Positions 39,488-48,654 of a DNA stretch of 64,000 nt are shown piece after piece. A model generated the notes under the pieces. That model did no database searches and had not been told where the DNA came from. It saw only the letters and a program-made list of their open reading frames with translations. Position numbers and translations under genes: made by a program. How positions within the stretch are numbered: position 1 is the first letter of the stretch; the number at the start of each line of letters is the position of its first letter. This DNA is from Allopusillimonas ginsengisoli (lineage in GTDB: Bacteria > Pseudomonadota > Gammaproteobacteria > Burkholderiales > Burkholderiaceae_B), in assembly GCA_005239165.1 (NCBI GenBank), contig RAPG01000001.1, positions 310,001-374,000 on the forward strand, written 5' to 3'.

Positions 39488-40276
39488 TCAGAATGCCGGA
39501 ACAATCGCCCCTTTGTACTGGGCTTTGATGAAGTCGCGCACGTCTGCACTGTTTAAGGCTTCAACCAGTTTCTTGACTGCGGGGTCGTCTTTTTTCTCGG
39601 GTGTCGTCACGATGATATTCGCGTAAGGCGAATTGGCGCCTTCGATGAACAGAGCATCCTCAACAGGGTTCAGACCTGCTTCAAGTGCGTAGTTGGTGTT
39701 GATCAGGGCCAGATCCACATCAGGCAACACACGGGGCAACGTAGCCGCTTCAAGCTCACGAAACTTGAGCTTTTTGGGGTTCTCGCTTATGTCGCGCGAT
39801 GTGGCCAATATATTGGACGGATCTTTCAGCTTGATCAGACCCTCTTTCTGCAACAACAGCAACGCCCGCGCTCCGTTGGAAGGATCGTTGGGCAGGGCAA
39901 CCAAGGCGCCATCTTTCAGATCGGAAATGTTCTTGATTTTTGTCGAGTAGGCGCCGAAAGGCTCGACATGAACCAGCCCCACGGTCACCAGCTTGGTGCC
40001 GCGCTCTTTATTGAACGAATCAAGATAAGGCTGGTGCTGGAAGAAGTTAACATCGATCTGCCCATCGGCAACCTGTTGGTTGGGCTGCACATAGTCAGTA
40101 AATACTTTGATGTCGAGTTCAACACCTTCTTTGGCCAGTATCGGCTTAACGTGCTCAAGCAGTTCAGCGTGCGGAACCGGCGTTGCAGCGACACTTAACT
40201 TCTCGGCATGAGCCGGGCCTGCCAGCACAGCGGCAATACCCAATGCAAGGGCGGGGACAAATTTTTTGAGCAACAT
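39488..40276 (-). CDS. metQ: D-methionine-binding protein, MetQ/NlpA family
   Basis: The 262-residue protein binds methionine for the MetNI importer. Motifs typical of the NlpA family are TPVPHAELLEHVKPIL, NFFQHQPYLDSFN and the DPSNGARALLLL block. The signal peptide ends AGPAHA without a lipobox Cys, so the mature protein should be soluble and periplasmic, in contrast to the lipoprotein form in E. coli. It is the third gene of metN-metI-metQ. Confidence 0.93.
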   Translation of the reverse strand: MLLKKFVPALALGIAAVLAGPAHAEKLSVAATPVPHAELLEHVKPILAKEGVELDIKVFTDYVQPNQQVADGQIDVNFFQHQPYLDSFNKERGTKLVTVGLVHVEPFGAYSTKIKNISDLKDGALVALPNDPSNGARALLLLQKEGLIKLKDPSNILATSRDISENPKKLKFRELEAATLPRVLPDVDLALINTNYALEAGLNPVEDALFIEGANSPYANIIVTTPEKKDDPAVKKLVEALNSADVRDFIKAQYKGAIVPAF

Positions 40277-40295
40277 GAGCGACTCCTGAGTGAGC

Positions 40296-40955
40296 TTATT
40301 TGCGGTTCAACCTGGCAACGAGCCTGTCACCAAACACTTGCAAAAGCTGAACCATGACAACAAGAATGACAACCGTCACAACCATGACGTCTGTCTGGTA
40401 ACGTTGATAACCAAATCGCAGGGCCAGGTCGCCCAGCCCTCCGCCGCCAATTACCCCTGACATTGCCGAGTAACCGACCAGTGCAATGGCAGTGACTATG
40501 ACAGCCGCCACAATGCCTGTAGTGGCTTCAGGCACCAGTGCCATCAGCACAGTCTGGCGGGAATTTGCACCCATGGCGCGGCATGCTTCGGATACGCCGG
40601 GGTCAAGCTCACGCAGCACGTTTTCAACCAGGCGGGCGAAAAACGGGGCTGCACTGGCGACCAACGGGGGGATGGCCCCCTGCACCCCCAGCGAGGTGCC
40701 TGCCAGAATACGCGTGAACGGGATCATGACGATGAGCAAAATCAAAAACGGCACAGAGCGCAACACGTTTACAACAAACGACAGCACGTGATAGACGGGC
40801 GCGTTGTCGAGCAACTGGTGCTTGCTTGTGAGAAACAACACGATGCCCAGCGGCAGGCCAATGATGATGGTAAACAGCAACGAAAACCCGGTCATCAGAA
40901 AAGTATCTACGGTCGCTTCCCAGATAAGCGGCCAGTCTACGTTTGAAAACATCAT
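40296..40955 (-). CDS. metI: D-methionine ABC permease
   Basis: The 219-residue permease has five to six membrane segments and the MetI signatures NVLRSVPFLILL, ANSRQTVLMALVPEATTGI (part of the EAA loop) and GGGGLGDLALRFGYQRY. The start overlaps the end of metN by four bases, and metQ follows after about 20 bases. Length and order are as in other bacteria. Confidence 0.95.
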   Translation of the reverse strand: MMFSNVDWPLIWEATVDTFLMTGFSLLFTIIIGLPLGIVLFLTSKHQLLDNAPVYHVLSFVVNVLRSVPFLILLIVMIPFTRILAGTSLGVQGAIPPLVASAAPFFARLVENVLRELDPGVSEACRAMGANSRQTVLMALVPEATTGIVAAVIVTAIALVGYSAMSGVIGGGGLGDLALRFGYQRYQTDVMVVTVVILVVMVQLLQVFGDRLVARLNRK

Positions 40956-41962
40956 GCCCTGAGCACCTCACATTCAACACCCTCGGAAGCAAACAGGGTC
41001 TCAAGCTGCCCCAGCGCCGACGTGGCGCCCTGAGCGGCGATAACAAGCTGGCCGTAGGGCGTGCCCTTGATGCTTCCAACCGAGCCTTGCAGAATGCTGA
41101 GATCAACCTCCAGCTCGCGGCTGACACGGCTTAGCATCGGCTGCACTGTGGCGCCGCCACGAAAACTAAGCCTTACCAGTCGCCCGTGTACCTGGTGTGC
41201 CATGTCACGCCAGCCCTCGGCGTCAATACCGCTTTCAGAAAGCAGAGACTGGGTGACCGGATGCTGGGGATGCAAAAACACGTCAAGTACATCGCCTGTT
41301 TCGACGATGATGCCGGCATCGATGACCGCAACCTTGTCGCATACGCTGCGTATGACATCCATGCCATGCGTAATGAGCACAATAGTGAGGCCCAGACGCT
41401 TGTTGATGTCGAGCAGCAGGCGAAGAATGGATTGTGTTGTCTCGGGATCGAGCGCTGAAGTGGCTTCGTCACACAGCAAAAGTTCGGGACGGTTGGCCAG
41501 TGCGCGAGCAATGCCCACACGCTGCTGCTGCCCACCCGACAATTGACGCGGATACTTGGTGGCATGCTCGGTAAGCCCTACAAGGGCCAGCATCTCTTGT
41601 GCGCGTTCAATTTGACCGGCACGGTCAAGCCCCGCCAGCTTAAGCGGAAACCTTACGTTATCAAGTACCGTGCGTGAACGCAGCAGATTAAAGTGCTGGA
41701 ACACCATGCCTACGCGATGCCGAAAGGCTCTTAACTGTGCATCGTTGTACTGCGTAATGTCTTCACCACCCACAACCACACGCCCCTGGGTCGGACGTTC
41801 GAGCAGGTTAAGCATACGAATAAGCGTGCTTTTACCAGCACCGGAGCGACCAATGATGCCAAAGATTTCTCCCTGAGCAATGGTCAGGTCGACGCCAGCC
41901 AGCGCGTGAGAGACACGGCCCGGCGACGCATAAGTTTTGTGGATGTTTTCTAGGTGAATCAA
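40952..41962 (-). CDS. metN: D-methionine ABC transporter ATPase
   Basis: The 336-residue protein has Walker A GRSGAGKST, signature [15 protein letters not shown], and Walker B LLLCDEATSALD. The C-terminal domain from about residue 260 (LVRLSFRGGATVQPMLSRV) is the NIL/ACT-like domain that binds methionine and shuts down transport when methionine is plentiful. It is first in the metNIQ operon, preceded by a leader with a short hairpin (CAGGCG/CGCCTG, 41983-42006) and a 16-bp AT-rich palindrome further upstream. Confidence 0.95.
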   Translation of the reverse strand: MIHLENIHKTYASPGRVSHALAGVDLTIAQGEIFGIIGRSGAGKSTLIRMLNLLERPTQGRVVVGGEDITQYNDAQLRAFRHRVGMVFQHFNLLRSRTVLDNVRFPLKLAGLDRAGQIERAQEMLALVGLTEHATKYPRQLSGGQQQRVGIARALANRPELLLCDEATSALDPETTQSILRLLLDINKRLGLTIVLITHGMDVIRSVCDKVAVIDAGIIVETGDVLDVFLHPQHPVTQSLLSESGIDAEGWRDMAHQVHGRLVRLSFRGGATVQPMLSRVSRELEVDLSILQGSVGSIKGTPYGQLVIAAQGATSALGQLETLFASEGVECEVLRA

Positions 41963-42034
41963 GATGAGGGCTTTCAGGAAACAGGCGACTACAACGAAAA
42001 CGCCTGCCTAATTTAACATAACAGATATTATCAA

Positions 42035-42050
42035 ATTAGTAATTACTAAT
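42035..42050. promoter_or_regulatory. 16-bp perfect palindrome upstream of metN
   Basis: ATTAGTAATTACTAAT reads the same on both strands and lies about 75 bases ahead of metN in an AT-rich region. It is a candidate operator for a dimeric regulator. It does not match the MetJ box or the MetR consensus. No SAM riboswitch was recognised in the leader. Confidence 0.4.
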
Positions 42051-42202
42051 AGCTTTAAGAAATATAGCGCGCCGCAGTTATGCTGCCGCAGATGGCGGTG
42101 CTTGCATCATGCACAGGCTATGCCTATGGTATGCAGTAGTGGCACAATGAAATGCCAAAATGCACATGCTGTACGACACGCCATGCAGCACCAGATTTGA
42201 TC

Positions 42203-42230
42203 AAAAAAAACCAGCCACGAGGGCTGGTTT
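42203..42230 (-). terminator. Terminator of tRNA-Lys
   Basis: AAACCAGCC (42208-42216) and GGCTGGTTT (42222-42230) form a 9-bp stem with a five-base loop. On the minus strand it is followed by a run of T (42210-42203). It lies 12 bases after the tRNA-Lys gene. Confidence 0.9.
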
Positions 42231-42241
42231 CTAAAACAGGT

Positions 42242-42317
42242 TGGTGGGTCGTGCGCGGCTCGAACGCGCGACCAACGGATTAAAAGTCCGGTGCTCTACC
42301 AACTGAGCTAACGACCC
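42242..42317 (-). tRNA. tRNA-Lys (anticodon TTT)
   Basis: The 76-base gene has the acceptor stem GGGTCGT/ACGACCC, D-stem GCTC/GAGC, anticodon stem CCGGA/TCCGT-side pairing with loop CTTTTAA, the T-loop TTCGAGC and an encoded CCA. The anticodon TTT reads AAA and AAG. It is a single gene with its own promoter and terminator. Confidence 0.96.
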
Positions 42318-42332
42318 AACCGAAGAAGCGAG

Positions 42333-42361
42333 ATTATGAACGAATATTTTTCTGCTGTCAA
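42333..42361 (-). promoter_or_regulatory. Near-consensus promoter for tRNA-Lys
   Basis: On the minus strand TTGACA (42361-42356) and CATAAT (42338-42333) are spaced by 17 bases. The 18 bases from the -10 downstream (42338-42321) are identical to those at tRNA-Ala. This promoter overlaps the apparent N-terminal codons of the divergent metallophosphoesterase gene. Confidence 0.85.
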
Positions 42362-43196
42362 ACCAACGTGTGCAAACAGCCTGTTTTGCCGACTTCAAAT
42401 CTTGTCAGACCTGCACCTGGGAGTGGCCGGCATGGCCCACCCCCGTACCGATGCGGATATTGTCATTCTGGCAGGCGACATCAGCCGACCTGCCCAGGCG
42501 ATCGCGTGGGCCCGCGATTTTGACCAGCCCGTACTGTATGTGCCCGGAAATCACGAGTTTTATGGCAGCAATCTGCGTGACACCATCAGTCAACTCAAAG
42601 AGCTGGCCAGAGGCACGCAGATTCATATCCTCGACAATGAAGAAATCATGCTTAATGGCGTGCGTTTCCTGGGCAGCACACTCTGGAGCGGCTTCAACCT
42701 TTACGGCAAGGGCGCACGTCGTGAGCAGGCCATGCAGCAGGCAGTTGAAATGATCCGTGATTTTTCGCGTATCGGATCAAACGAAAACCCTGAAGGTGTC
42801 CTGACCCCTGTTGAAGTAGAACATCTCTTTGAAAAAAACTGCCAATGGCTTGACCTCAAACTGTCGCAGCCTTACGCAGGACCAACCGTCGTCATTACCC
42901 ACCACGCCCCGTCTACGAAAAGCGTGCACCCGCGCTTCGAAGGCTCGCTGATCAACTGCTGTTTTGTGTCAGACAGCGAGCATCTTATGGATGCCAGTCG
43001 TACACCACTTTGGATACACGGACACACGCACGACAGCTTTGACTATGAGGTAAAGGGCACCCGTGTGGTGTGCAACCCTCGCGGCTATGTGCGCGGCGAC
43101 ACAATAGAAAACATTGCCTTTAACCCCGCATTAACCATTGACGTACCGCTGCAGGCGACTGCTTTATCGCCTGCAGACGGTATAGCAACCACTTAG
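42336..43196 (+). CDS. Calcineurin-like metallophosphoesterase
   Basis: The product is probably a cytoplasmic metal-dependent phosphohydrolase. All metal-site motifs are visible: DLHLG, AGDIS, GNHEFY, THHAPS and GHTHDS. Homologues usually begin just before the ILSDLHLG segment, so the first 18 or so residues are doubtful, and the ATG at 42336 lies within the tRNA-Lys promoter. No closer in-frame ATG exists before the metal motif, so a CTG or TTG start is possible. The substrate is unknown. It appears to be a single gene. Confidence 0.87.
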   Translation: MNEYFSAVKPTCANSLFCRLQILSDLHLGVAGMAHPRTDADIVILAGDISRPAQAIAWARDFDQPVLYVPGNHEFYGSNLRDTISQLKELARGTQIHILDNEEIMLNGVRFLGSTLWSGFNLYGKGARREQAMQQAVEMIRDFSRIGSNENPEGVLTPVEVEHLFEKNCQWLDLKLSQPYAGPTVVITHHAPSTKSVHPRFEGSLINCCFVSDSEHLMDASRTPLWIHGHTHDSFDYEVKGTRVVCNPRGYVRGDTIENIAFNPALTIDVPLQATALSPADGIATT

Positions 43197-43339
43197 GCTT
43201 CATCGTGGGCCGGCAGCAAACAGCCGTCACGGCTGTGCGGCATCAGCAGCTCACCAGCCGCCTTGTGCAACCCAGGGCGCTCAGGCCATGCCGGGGCCGC
43301 CGCCCGGCGTTGCGATAGCGGCGGCTGCCCGACACCGGC

Positions 43340-45598
43340 TTAGCGCGCACGCGAAATGCGCACCTCAGCACCGCGCCGCTTGACCTCTAACCCTTCGGAA
43401 GGCAAGATCCGCAAGCCTTCAAGGCCTTTGATGTAGCTGGAACCCTGCATCTGCATGACACGAATTTTGTTGCGCATGACGACAGGGCTGTGCTCGGGCA
43501 TGCCGAACATCCATACTTCATCAAGAATACGGGCTGAATTGAACTCGCCCGAATGCTGCACAGTGGGGCCAAGACACAGCATGTGACCTTCGCGACCAAA
43601 CAGAGGCAAGGTGTCGAGCCCAGCCTCAACTGTCCAGGTCGTGCCGCCCTCGTAACGCCAGCCGGTATTCAGATCCCACCATGCACCGCCAGCAGGCAAA
43701 TACACTTGCACCTTGTTGCCGGGCTGAACCACAGGCGCCACCAGCAAAGCTGGACCAAGCATATATTGGGTGTCCCATTGCTGGGCCACATAATCAGTTG
43801 GAAAAGCAAGCGCCATTGACCGCTGTACAGGCTGGCCGGTACGCACCGCCTCTTCGATAATGCCCAGCACATAAGGCACCAGTCGATATCGCCACTGCAA
43901 CCAATGCCGCACCAACTCTTGCGTGGCCTCGTCAAAACTGGACGGCAACAGACCTGGCACCGCCTGAAAGCTGAAATTGCCAGAAAACACACACATGGAA
44001 AGCCAGCGTATGTATAGCTCTGGCGTCATGTCGTCAGTAGGGTGGTCCGCTGAACCCAAGGCATGCGTTTGCACTGGGACACTGCTATTGCCCAGCGACA
44101 GTGCAGTGCGAAGTGTGTGTTCCATGGCTTGCCAGCCATTACCGGTGCGCGGCCCTGTTTGCCATGCATAGCGCTGCACCGAAGGGAAGAGATCGGCACT
44201 GCAAACCACACCCTCTTGTGGCGTTTTATGGCCTGCTACGGCATCAAACAATGCCTGGCGTACCAGCATAGGATAAAGCGTGCGCAGCAGCGGACCACTC
44301 TCGCCGCCCCGGGCAGTAATGTCATCGGGAATGTCAAATTGCGCATTGCACACAGGCGCAACCAGACCATCTTCAAAACTCTGGCGCTGGCGCTCGACCC
44401 ACAGCTTATAGACATCTTTGTGGGTAAGGTCGAGCAGACCAAACGGTTTGCCACCCGTGACATCTATTCCTGGCAACACCAGCGCTTCGCTGTCGTCATT
44501 GATGAGCAGCCAGCCACGGTCTTCCCAGTCGGAAAACAGCTCGGTGTCTGCAAGTACGCCCGGGAACGTCGGCCCCGCGAGTTGCAGGTTGGCCTCTGCG
44601 CATCGACCAGCGAGTTCACGCATGTCAGTAATGCGTGAGGCGTCCCATTCGAATGCTGGCTTGTCAGCCTGGAAACCATTGAGCGCAGGCGGAGCCAGAT
44701 TGATGACGTCAAGCCCCCATTGTTGGGCGCGGAAATTTTGTGCGACCTGAAAAATATCATCCAGCGACTGGCCTTTGGCCTGATCAAGCCAGACGCCCAT
44801 GAGTGGCAGGCCTGGCTGGCCGGCGCGCCCGGTGAGCGCTGTGTACTGGTTGATGATTTCGGCGGGTTCACCGATAAATATAAACAGATCAAATATTTCG
44901 TCATGCAGCGTAAGCTGGTACTGACCGGCATCCGTCGCACCGAAATCGTGCTCAACGCGCGAGAGTGTGTTCAGGTATAGCCCCCAGCCACGCGTGCTCC
45001 AGACCAGCGGCAGTGCCCGTGCGGCGGCGTCATCGGAAACAAGGCGCGATCCGTTGCGATCAAGTTCACCGGCTGATTCACCTGCTCCGTAAAGCAGATC
45101 GTCACCATCGAGATCGGCACAGAACCGCCAGAGCGGTGCATCACCCCCGGCATGCCCTAAGGTAGCCCCATCGACAGTGGAAAACACCAGCTCGTCGTTA
45201 CGCCATACCGAGATGTGCAGGGGAGAACGGGCGATTTCAAGCGCAAGGTCACCTTGCTCAATGCGCCATCCCTCGTGGGACAGGTCGGTTACCGAGCTGA
45301 CGGCAAGTTCTCCGACAGCATCTTCGCGTGCCAGGAGCATTTGCGCTCTGGCTTTGACGCGGGCACTGGCCTTTTCGGGCTGGAGCGCATCAGACTTTGC
45401 GCAACGAACCCGGTAGACGCCCGGAGCATGCGCTTCTATTTGAAGCTGCAGCCCCGCATTGTCTGCGGAAAATTCGGCACGCATCGATTTAGATGACAGG
45501 AAGTCCAGGTCGGCAAGTTGCGTCACGTGTTCAAGATCAGACTTGGGCGGCACAGCGCAATCCTCTGGGCTTTCGCCCGTAAAGCATTCAAAAGCCAT
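43340..45598 (-). CDS. Glycoside hydrolase family 31-like protein
   Basis: The 752-residue protein has the GH31 layout: an N-terminal beta-sandwich to about residue 225, a TIM barrel beginning LPLMGVWLDQAKGQS, and C-terminal sheet domains with AYVLP-type YLPAGGAWWDLNTGWRYEGG. GH31 enzymes are alpha-glucosidases or alpha-xylosidases with an Asp nucleophile and an Asp acid/base. Here the nucleophile region reads CNAQFDIPDD, and the usual WGGD acid/base region reads WQTGPRTG, so catalytic residues may be altered. No signal peptide or other sugar genes are seen. Confidence 0.78.
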   Translation of the reverse strand: MAFECFTGESPEDCAVPPKSDLEHVTQLADLDFLSSKSMRAEFSADNAGLQLQIEAHAPGVYRVRCAKSDALQPEKASARVKARAQMLLAREDAVGELAVSSVTDLSHEGWRIEQGDLALEIARSPLHISVWRNDELVFSTVDGATLGHAGGDAPLWRFCADLDGDDLLYGAGESAGELDRNGSRLVSDDAAARALPLVWSTRGWGLYLNTLSRVEHDFGATDAGQYQLTLHDEIFDLFIFIGEPAEIINQYTALTGRAGQPGLPLMGVWLDQAKGQSLDDIFQVAQNFRAQQWGLDVINLAPPALNGFQADKPAFEWDASRITDMRELAGRCAEANLQLAGPTFPGVLADTELFSDWEDRGWLLINDDSEALVLPGIDVTGGKPFGLLDLTHKDVYKLWVERQRQSFEDGLVAPVCNAQFDIPDDITARGGESGPLLRTLYPMLVRQALFDAVAGHKTPQEGVVCSADLFPSVQRYAWQTGPRTGNGWQAMEHTLRTALSLGNSSVPVQTHALGSADHPTDDMTPELYIRWLSMCVFSGNFSFQAVPGLLPSSFDEATQELVRHWLQWRYRLVPYVLGIIEEAVRTGQPVQRSMALAFPTDYVAQQWDTQYMLGPALLVAPVVQPGNKVQVYLPAGGAWWDLNTGWRYEGGTTWTVEAGLDTLPLFGREGHMLCLGPTVQHSGEFNSARILDEVWMFGMPEHSPVVMRNKIRVMQMQGSSYIKGLEGLRILPSEGLEVKRRGAEVRISRAR

Positions 45599-45714
45599 TA
45601 TTTTGACGGATTTGAGCTATAAAATAAAATCGACAGTATTCATGCGCCTTTCAAAACGCCTGAAAACTGCCCCGAATAGGGTTAAACCTGCAAATTGGCA
45701 TACGGTAAAGCCTG

Positions 45715-47646
45715 CTAACGTGGTGAAATCCGGCGCAAAAGCTCACGCTCAAGCGGCACAGGCTCATTGCCCAGGCGTGCGGCAATAATATCGCCTGCCA
45801 GCGCCGCCCAGCTCAACCCCCGCGATCCATACGCACAAGTTAGCCACAGGCCGGTTCCCCCGTGTACATCATCCACCATCCCCCGTCGCTGTGCAACATC
45901 TGGCACACTCCGGCGTAAAAGATCGTGCGCCATGCCAACAACAGGCAGCCGATCAGAGAGCATCGCACGCCATCCGGCCCAACCATCCTGCAGGCCCGGC
46001 ATGACGCCCGACGGAGGAAATGCCTGATTCAGCAGAGCGGCCTGTCTTGCCATAACCTCGCGATGCCCTTCCTCAGTAATGGTGCTGGCGTGCACACCGG
46101 CTTCATAAGTGCTGCCCGCCACATAACGCCCCTGCACCGGCGGCAACCCATAACCTGCACCTGCCACAATGGCGTTCAGTGCAGGCGCCTCGTCAGCAGG
46201 CAAGTAACTGACCTGACCTGCCATAGACAACATGGCCGAAAGCCGCGGAAAAGGTGACTGCCCCCGAATCGACCCAAGCAGGCCCGGCACCGCGCGGGCA
46301 TTGGCCAGTACCACCTGCGGGGTACACAACAGCGTTTGCCCCTGAGTATCCAGCAACTGCCACATACCGCACTCATCGCGCCGCAGCGCACCGACCGCCC
46401 GGGCTTCACACCGAATTCCGGGCTGGCTGAACAAGGTCTCAAGCAGCAACTGCGGCCGTACAAGCTGGCCCTGCTCGAACCAGAGCCCTCCTGCGTTCAG
46501 CGATACACCTACTCTATCAGATGCCTCCTGAACATCAACCCAGCGCACCCAATCAGGCGGAAATTTCAAAAACGCGAGTGCCTTGTGACAGGCCGCTACA
46601 TCTTGCGGTGCCCGCATCACATCGAGGGTGCCACAGACTCTAGGACTGGCCTCAGCACCCAAGCCTTGCCAGCGCTGCAGCGCACGCGCGCTGCCAGCGC
46701 GGCTCAGTCGCGAACGAAAATCGTCATCACCACTGATGATCGGTGTAAGCCCAGCAGCGAGATGGCCCTGATGGCTCGCTCCCAGGCCTAGTGCAAAAAC
46801 CGGGTCAAAGACGGTCACCTCGTGTCCTCGCAGGGCGAGCGCCTGCGCCACTCCCGCCCCTGCTAGGCCGCCCCCGATAACCGCAACAGGGTCAAGGACA
46901 CGCCGGCCGCCCTCTGGACGTAGTATTTCGGGCCTCAGCGCCGCGACCGTCATTTCGCGCTTGCCTCCGACACCCGCCACCTTTTTGACCAGAAAGCCAG
47001 CATTGGCGAGATCACGCCTTACCTGCCCTGCACAACACCACGTAGCGACGGTTGCACCTTGGTTCGCCATGCGTACCATTTGCCCGAACAGGGCGGGTGA
47101 CCACATATCGGGGTTAAGTCGCGGCGCAAAGCCATCCAGAAAAAACGCGTCAACGCGTGCTGACACTTGCCCGATCAGACGCTGGACCGGACCGAATGCA
47201 AGCGTGAGCGTAACCGCTCCCCCTTCGAATTCGAGCCGGTGCATGCCAGGCAACAGCGGTGGCCAGGCTTGGGCCAGTTGTTGCGCCAGCTTGCGCTCAG
47301 GCCCTTCGTGGCTGGTAGGCAGAAAGCCGCTCAGATCGGCGCCTGAAAAAGGATGCGCTTCGAACGAAACCATGTGCAGGCGTGCCGGACGGGCTGGATC
47401 ATTGCGCCAGGCCTGCCACAACATAAGAAAATTGTTGCCCAGGCCAAAACCCGTCTCGCACACGGTGAAAGTGGATCTTCCGCGCCAGCGTCCGGGCAGA
47501 TCGCTGCCGGCCAGGAAGACATTACGTGCCTGGTCCAGCGCTCCGCTGCGGGCATGATAGACATCACCAAACCGGGCACTGAAAGGAACCCCCCTTTCGT
47601 CAAATGAGAGGGTCGCCGGAATAAGCGGCTGATAGGAGGCAGACAT
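45715..47646 (-). CDS. mnmC: Bifunctional tRNA mnm5s2U34 synthase MnmC
   Basis: MnmC completes the 5-methylaminomethyl-2-thiouridine at the wobble position of several tRNAs. The N-terminal domain (about residues 1-240) is the AdoMet methyltransferase with CETGFGLGNNFL and DAFFLDGFAPRLNPDMW. The C-terminal domain is the FAD-dependent oxidase with VAVIGGGLAGAGVAQALA. The ATG at 47646 gives 643 residues. A TTG six codons upstream is less likely. It is divergent from suhB over about 95 bases. Confidence 0.94.
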   Translation of the reverse strand: MSASYQPLIPATLSFDERGVPFSARFGDVYHARSGALDQARNVFLAGSDLPGRWRGRSTFTVCETGFGLGNNFLMLWQAWRNDPARPARLHMVSFEAHPFSGADLSGFLPTSHEGPERKLAQQLAQAWPPLLPGMHRLEFEGGAVTLTLAFGPVQRLIGQVSARVDAFFLDGFAPRLNPDMWSPALFGQMVRMANQGATVATWCCAGQVRRDLANAGFLVKKVAGVGGKREMTVAALRPEILRPEGGRRVLDPVAVIGGGLAGAGVAQALALRGHEVTVFDPVFALGLGASHQGHLAAGLTPIISGDDDFRSRLSRAGSARALQRWQGLGAEASPRVCGTLDVMRAPQDVAACHKALAFLKFPPDWVRWVDVQEASDRVGVSLNAGGLWFEQGQLVRPQLLLETLFSQPGIRCEARAVGALRRDECGMWQLLDTQGQTLLCTPQVVLANARAVPGLLGSIRGQSPFPRLSAMLSMAGQVSYLPADEAPALNAIVAGAGYGLPPVQGRYVAGSTYEAGVHASTITEEGHREVMARQAALLNQAFPPSGVMPGLQDGWAGWRAMLSDRLPVVGMAHDLLRRSVPDVAQRRGMVDDVHGGTGLWLTCAYGSRGLSWAALAGDIIAARLGNEPVPLERELLRRISPR

Positions 47647-47741
47647 AAACTCTTTGAAACCCAAACTGAATAGTCATCACGTACAATGCGTGATGTGATT
47701 GAGCGCGCAGTGCTCATGTCGACAAAGGGCTTTAAAACACG

Positions 47742-48590
47742 ATGCAATTACCCCGTCTTCCGCTCAGCGACTGTCTGGACGCCGCCGTTACAGCCGCGCA
47801 CGCCGCTGCCGCTATTTTACAGTCGTACTCGCGCAACCGGGCAGATCTGGTTATCGACACCAAAATGCGCAATGATCTGGTCTCGCAAGCTGATCGCGAA
47901 TCTGAAAACGCCGTCATCGACATCTTGCGACAGCGTACGCCTGAATACGGCATTGTTGCCGAAGAAAGCGGCGGGCAGACAGCCGGCCTGGCAAGCTGGT
48001 ATATCGACCCCCTTGATGGCACCACTAATTTCTTACATGGCATTCCACAATATGCCGTGTCCATTGCACTCATTGCGCATGCCGGCACCCTGGTCGACGG
48101 CGACGAACCGCTACTGCGTGACACACCCGTCATCGGCGTGGTGTACGACCCCAACCGCGAAGAACTCTTCACGGCCATGTACGGTGTCGGCGCCTGGCTC
48201 AATGAACACCGCATCACCGTGTCAGGGGCCAAGTCGCTGGCTGAATCGGTAGTGGGTACGGGTTTCCCCTTTCGTGACTTCTCATTTTATGATGAGTACA
48301 TGCCCACACTGCATCATGCAATACGCCATACGCGCGGCGTACGGCGTCATGGCGCAGCGGCGCTTGACCTTGCCTGGGTTGCGTGCGGCCGCTACGACGC
48401 CTACTGGGAAATGGGCCTTGCACCCTGGGACGTTGCCGCAGGCACGGTCATTGTGCGCGAGGCTGGCGGAATCTGCGAAGATATCCGTCACCAAGACCCA
48501 TGGCCCATCAAGGGCTATGTATATGCCGGCAACGAGCACACGGCACCCGCTCTTGACGCCATGATCCAGCCCCATATGAAGAAAGTCTAA
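47742..48590 (+). CDS. suhB: Inositol-1-monophosphatase family protein SuhB
   Basis: The 282-residue enzyme has the metal-binding EESGG and IDPLDGTTNFLHG motifs and the C-terminal WDVAAGTVIVREAGG block. Family members hydrolyse inositol monophosphates. The bacterial SuhB also takes part in rRNA transcription antitermination, which may be its main role. A short insertion (about residues 104-118, GTLVDGDEPLLRDTP) enlarges a surface loop. Confidence 0.92.
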   Translation: MQLPRLPLSDCLDAAVTAAHAAAAILQSYSRNRADLVIDTKMRNDLVSQADRESENAVIDILRQRTPEYGIVAEESGGQTAGLASWYIDPLDGTTNFLHGIPQYAVSIALIAHAGTLVDGDEPLLRDTPVIGVVYDPNREELFTAMYGVGAWLNEHRITVSGAKSLAESVVGTGFPFRDFSFYDEYMPTLHHAIRHTRGVRRHGAAALDLAWVACGRYDAYWEMGLAPWDVAAGTVIVREAGGICEDIRHQDPWPIKGYVYAGNEHTAPALDAMIQPHMKKV

Positions 48591-48654
48591 AATACCAAAA
48601 GCCGGTTTAGCTCACCAACGGTTTCACCCTGACAAATACATAGGACACTTGGCC

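Noticed and set aside
41963..42034. SAM riboswitch upstream of metN
   Set aside because: Only a short CAGGCG/CGCCTG hairpin is visible. None of the conserved SAM riboswitch cores could be found.
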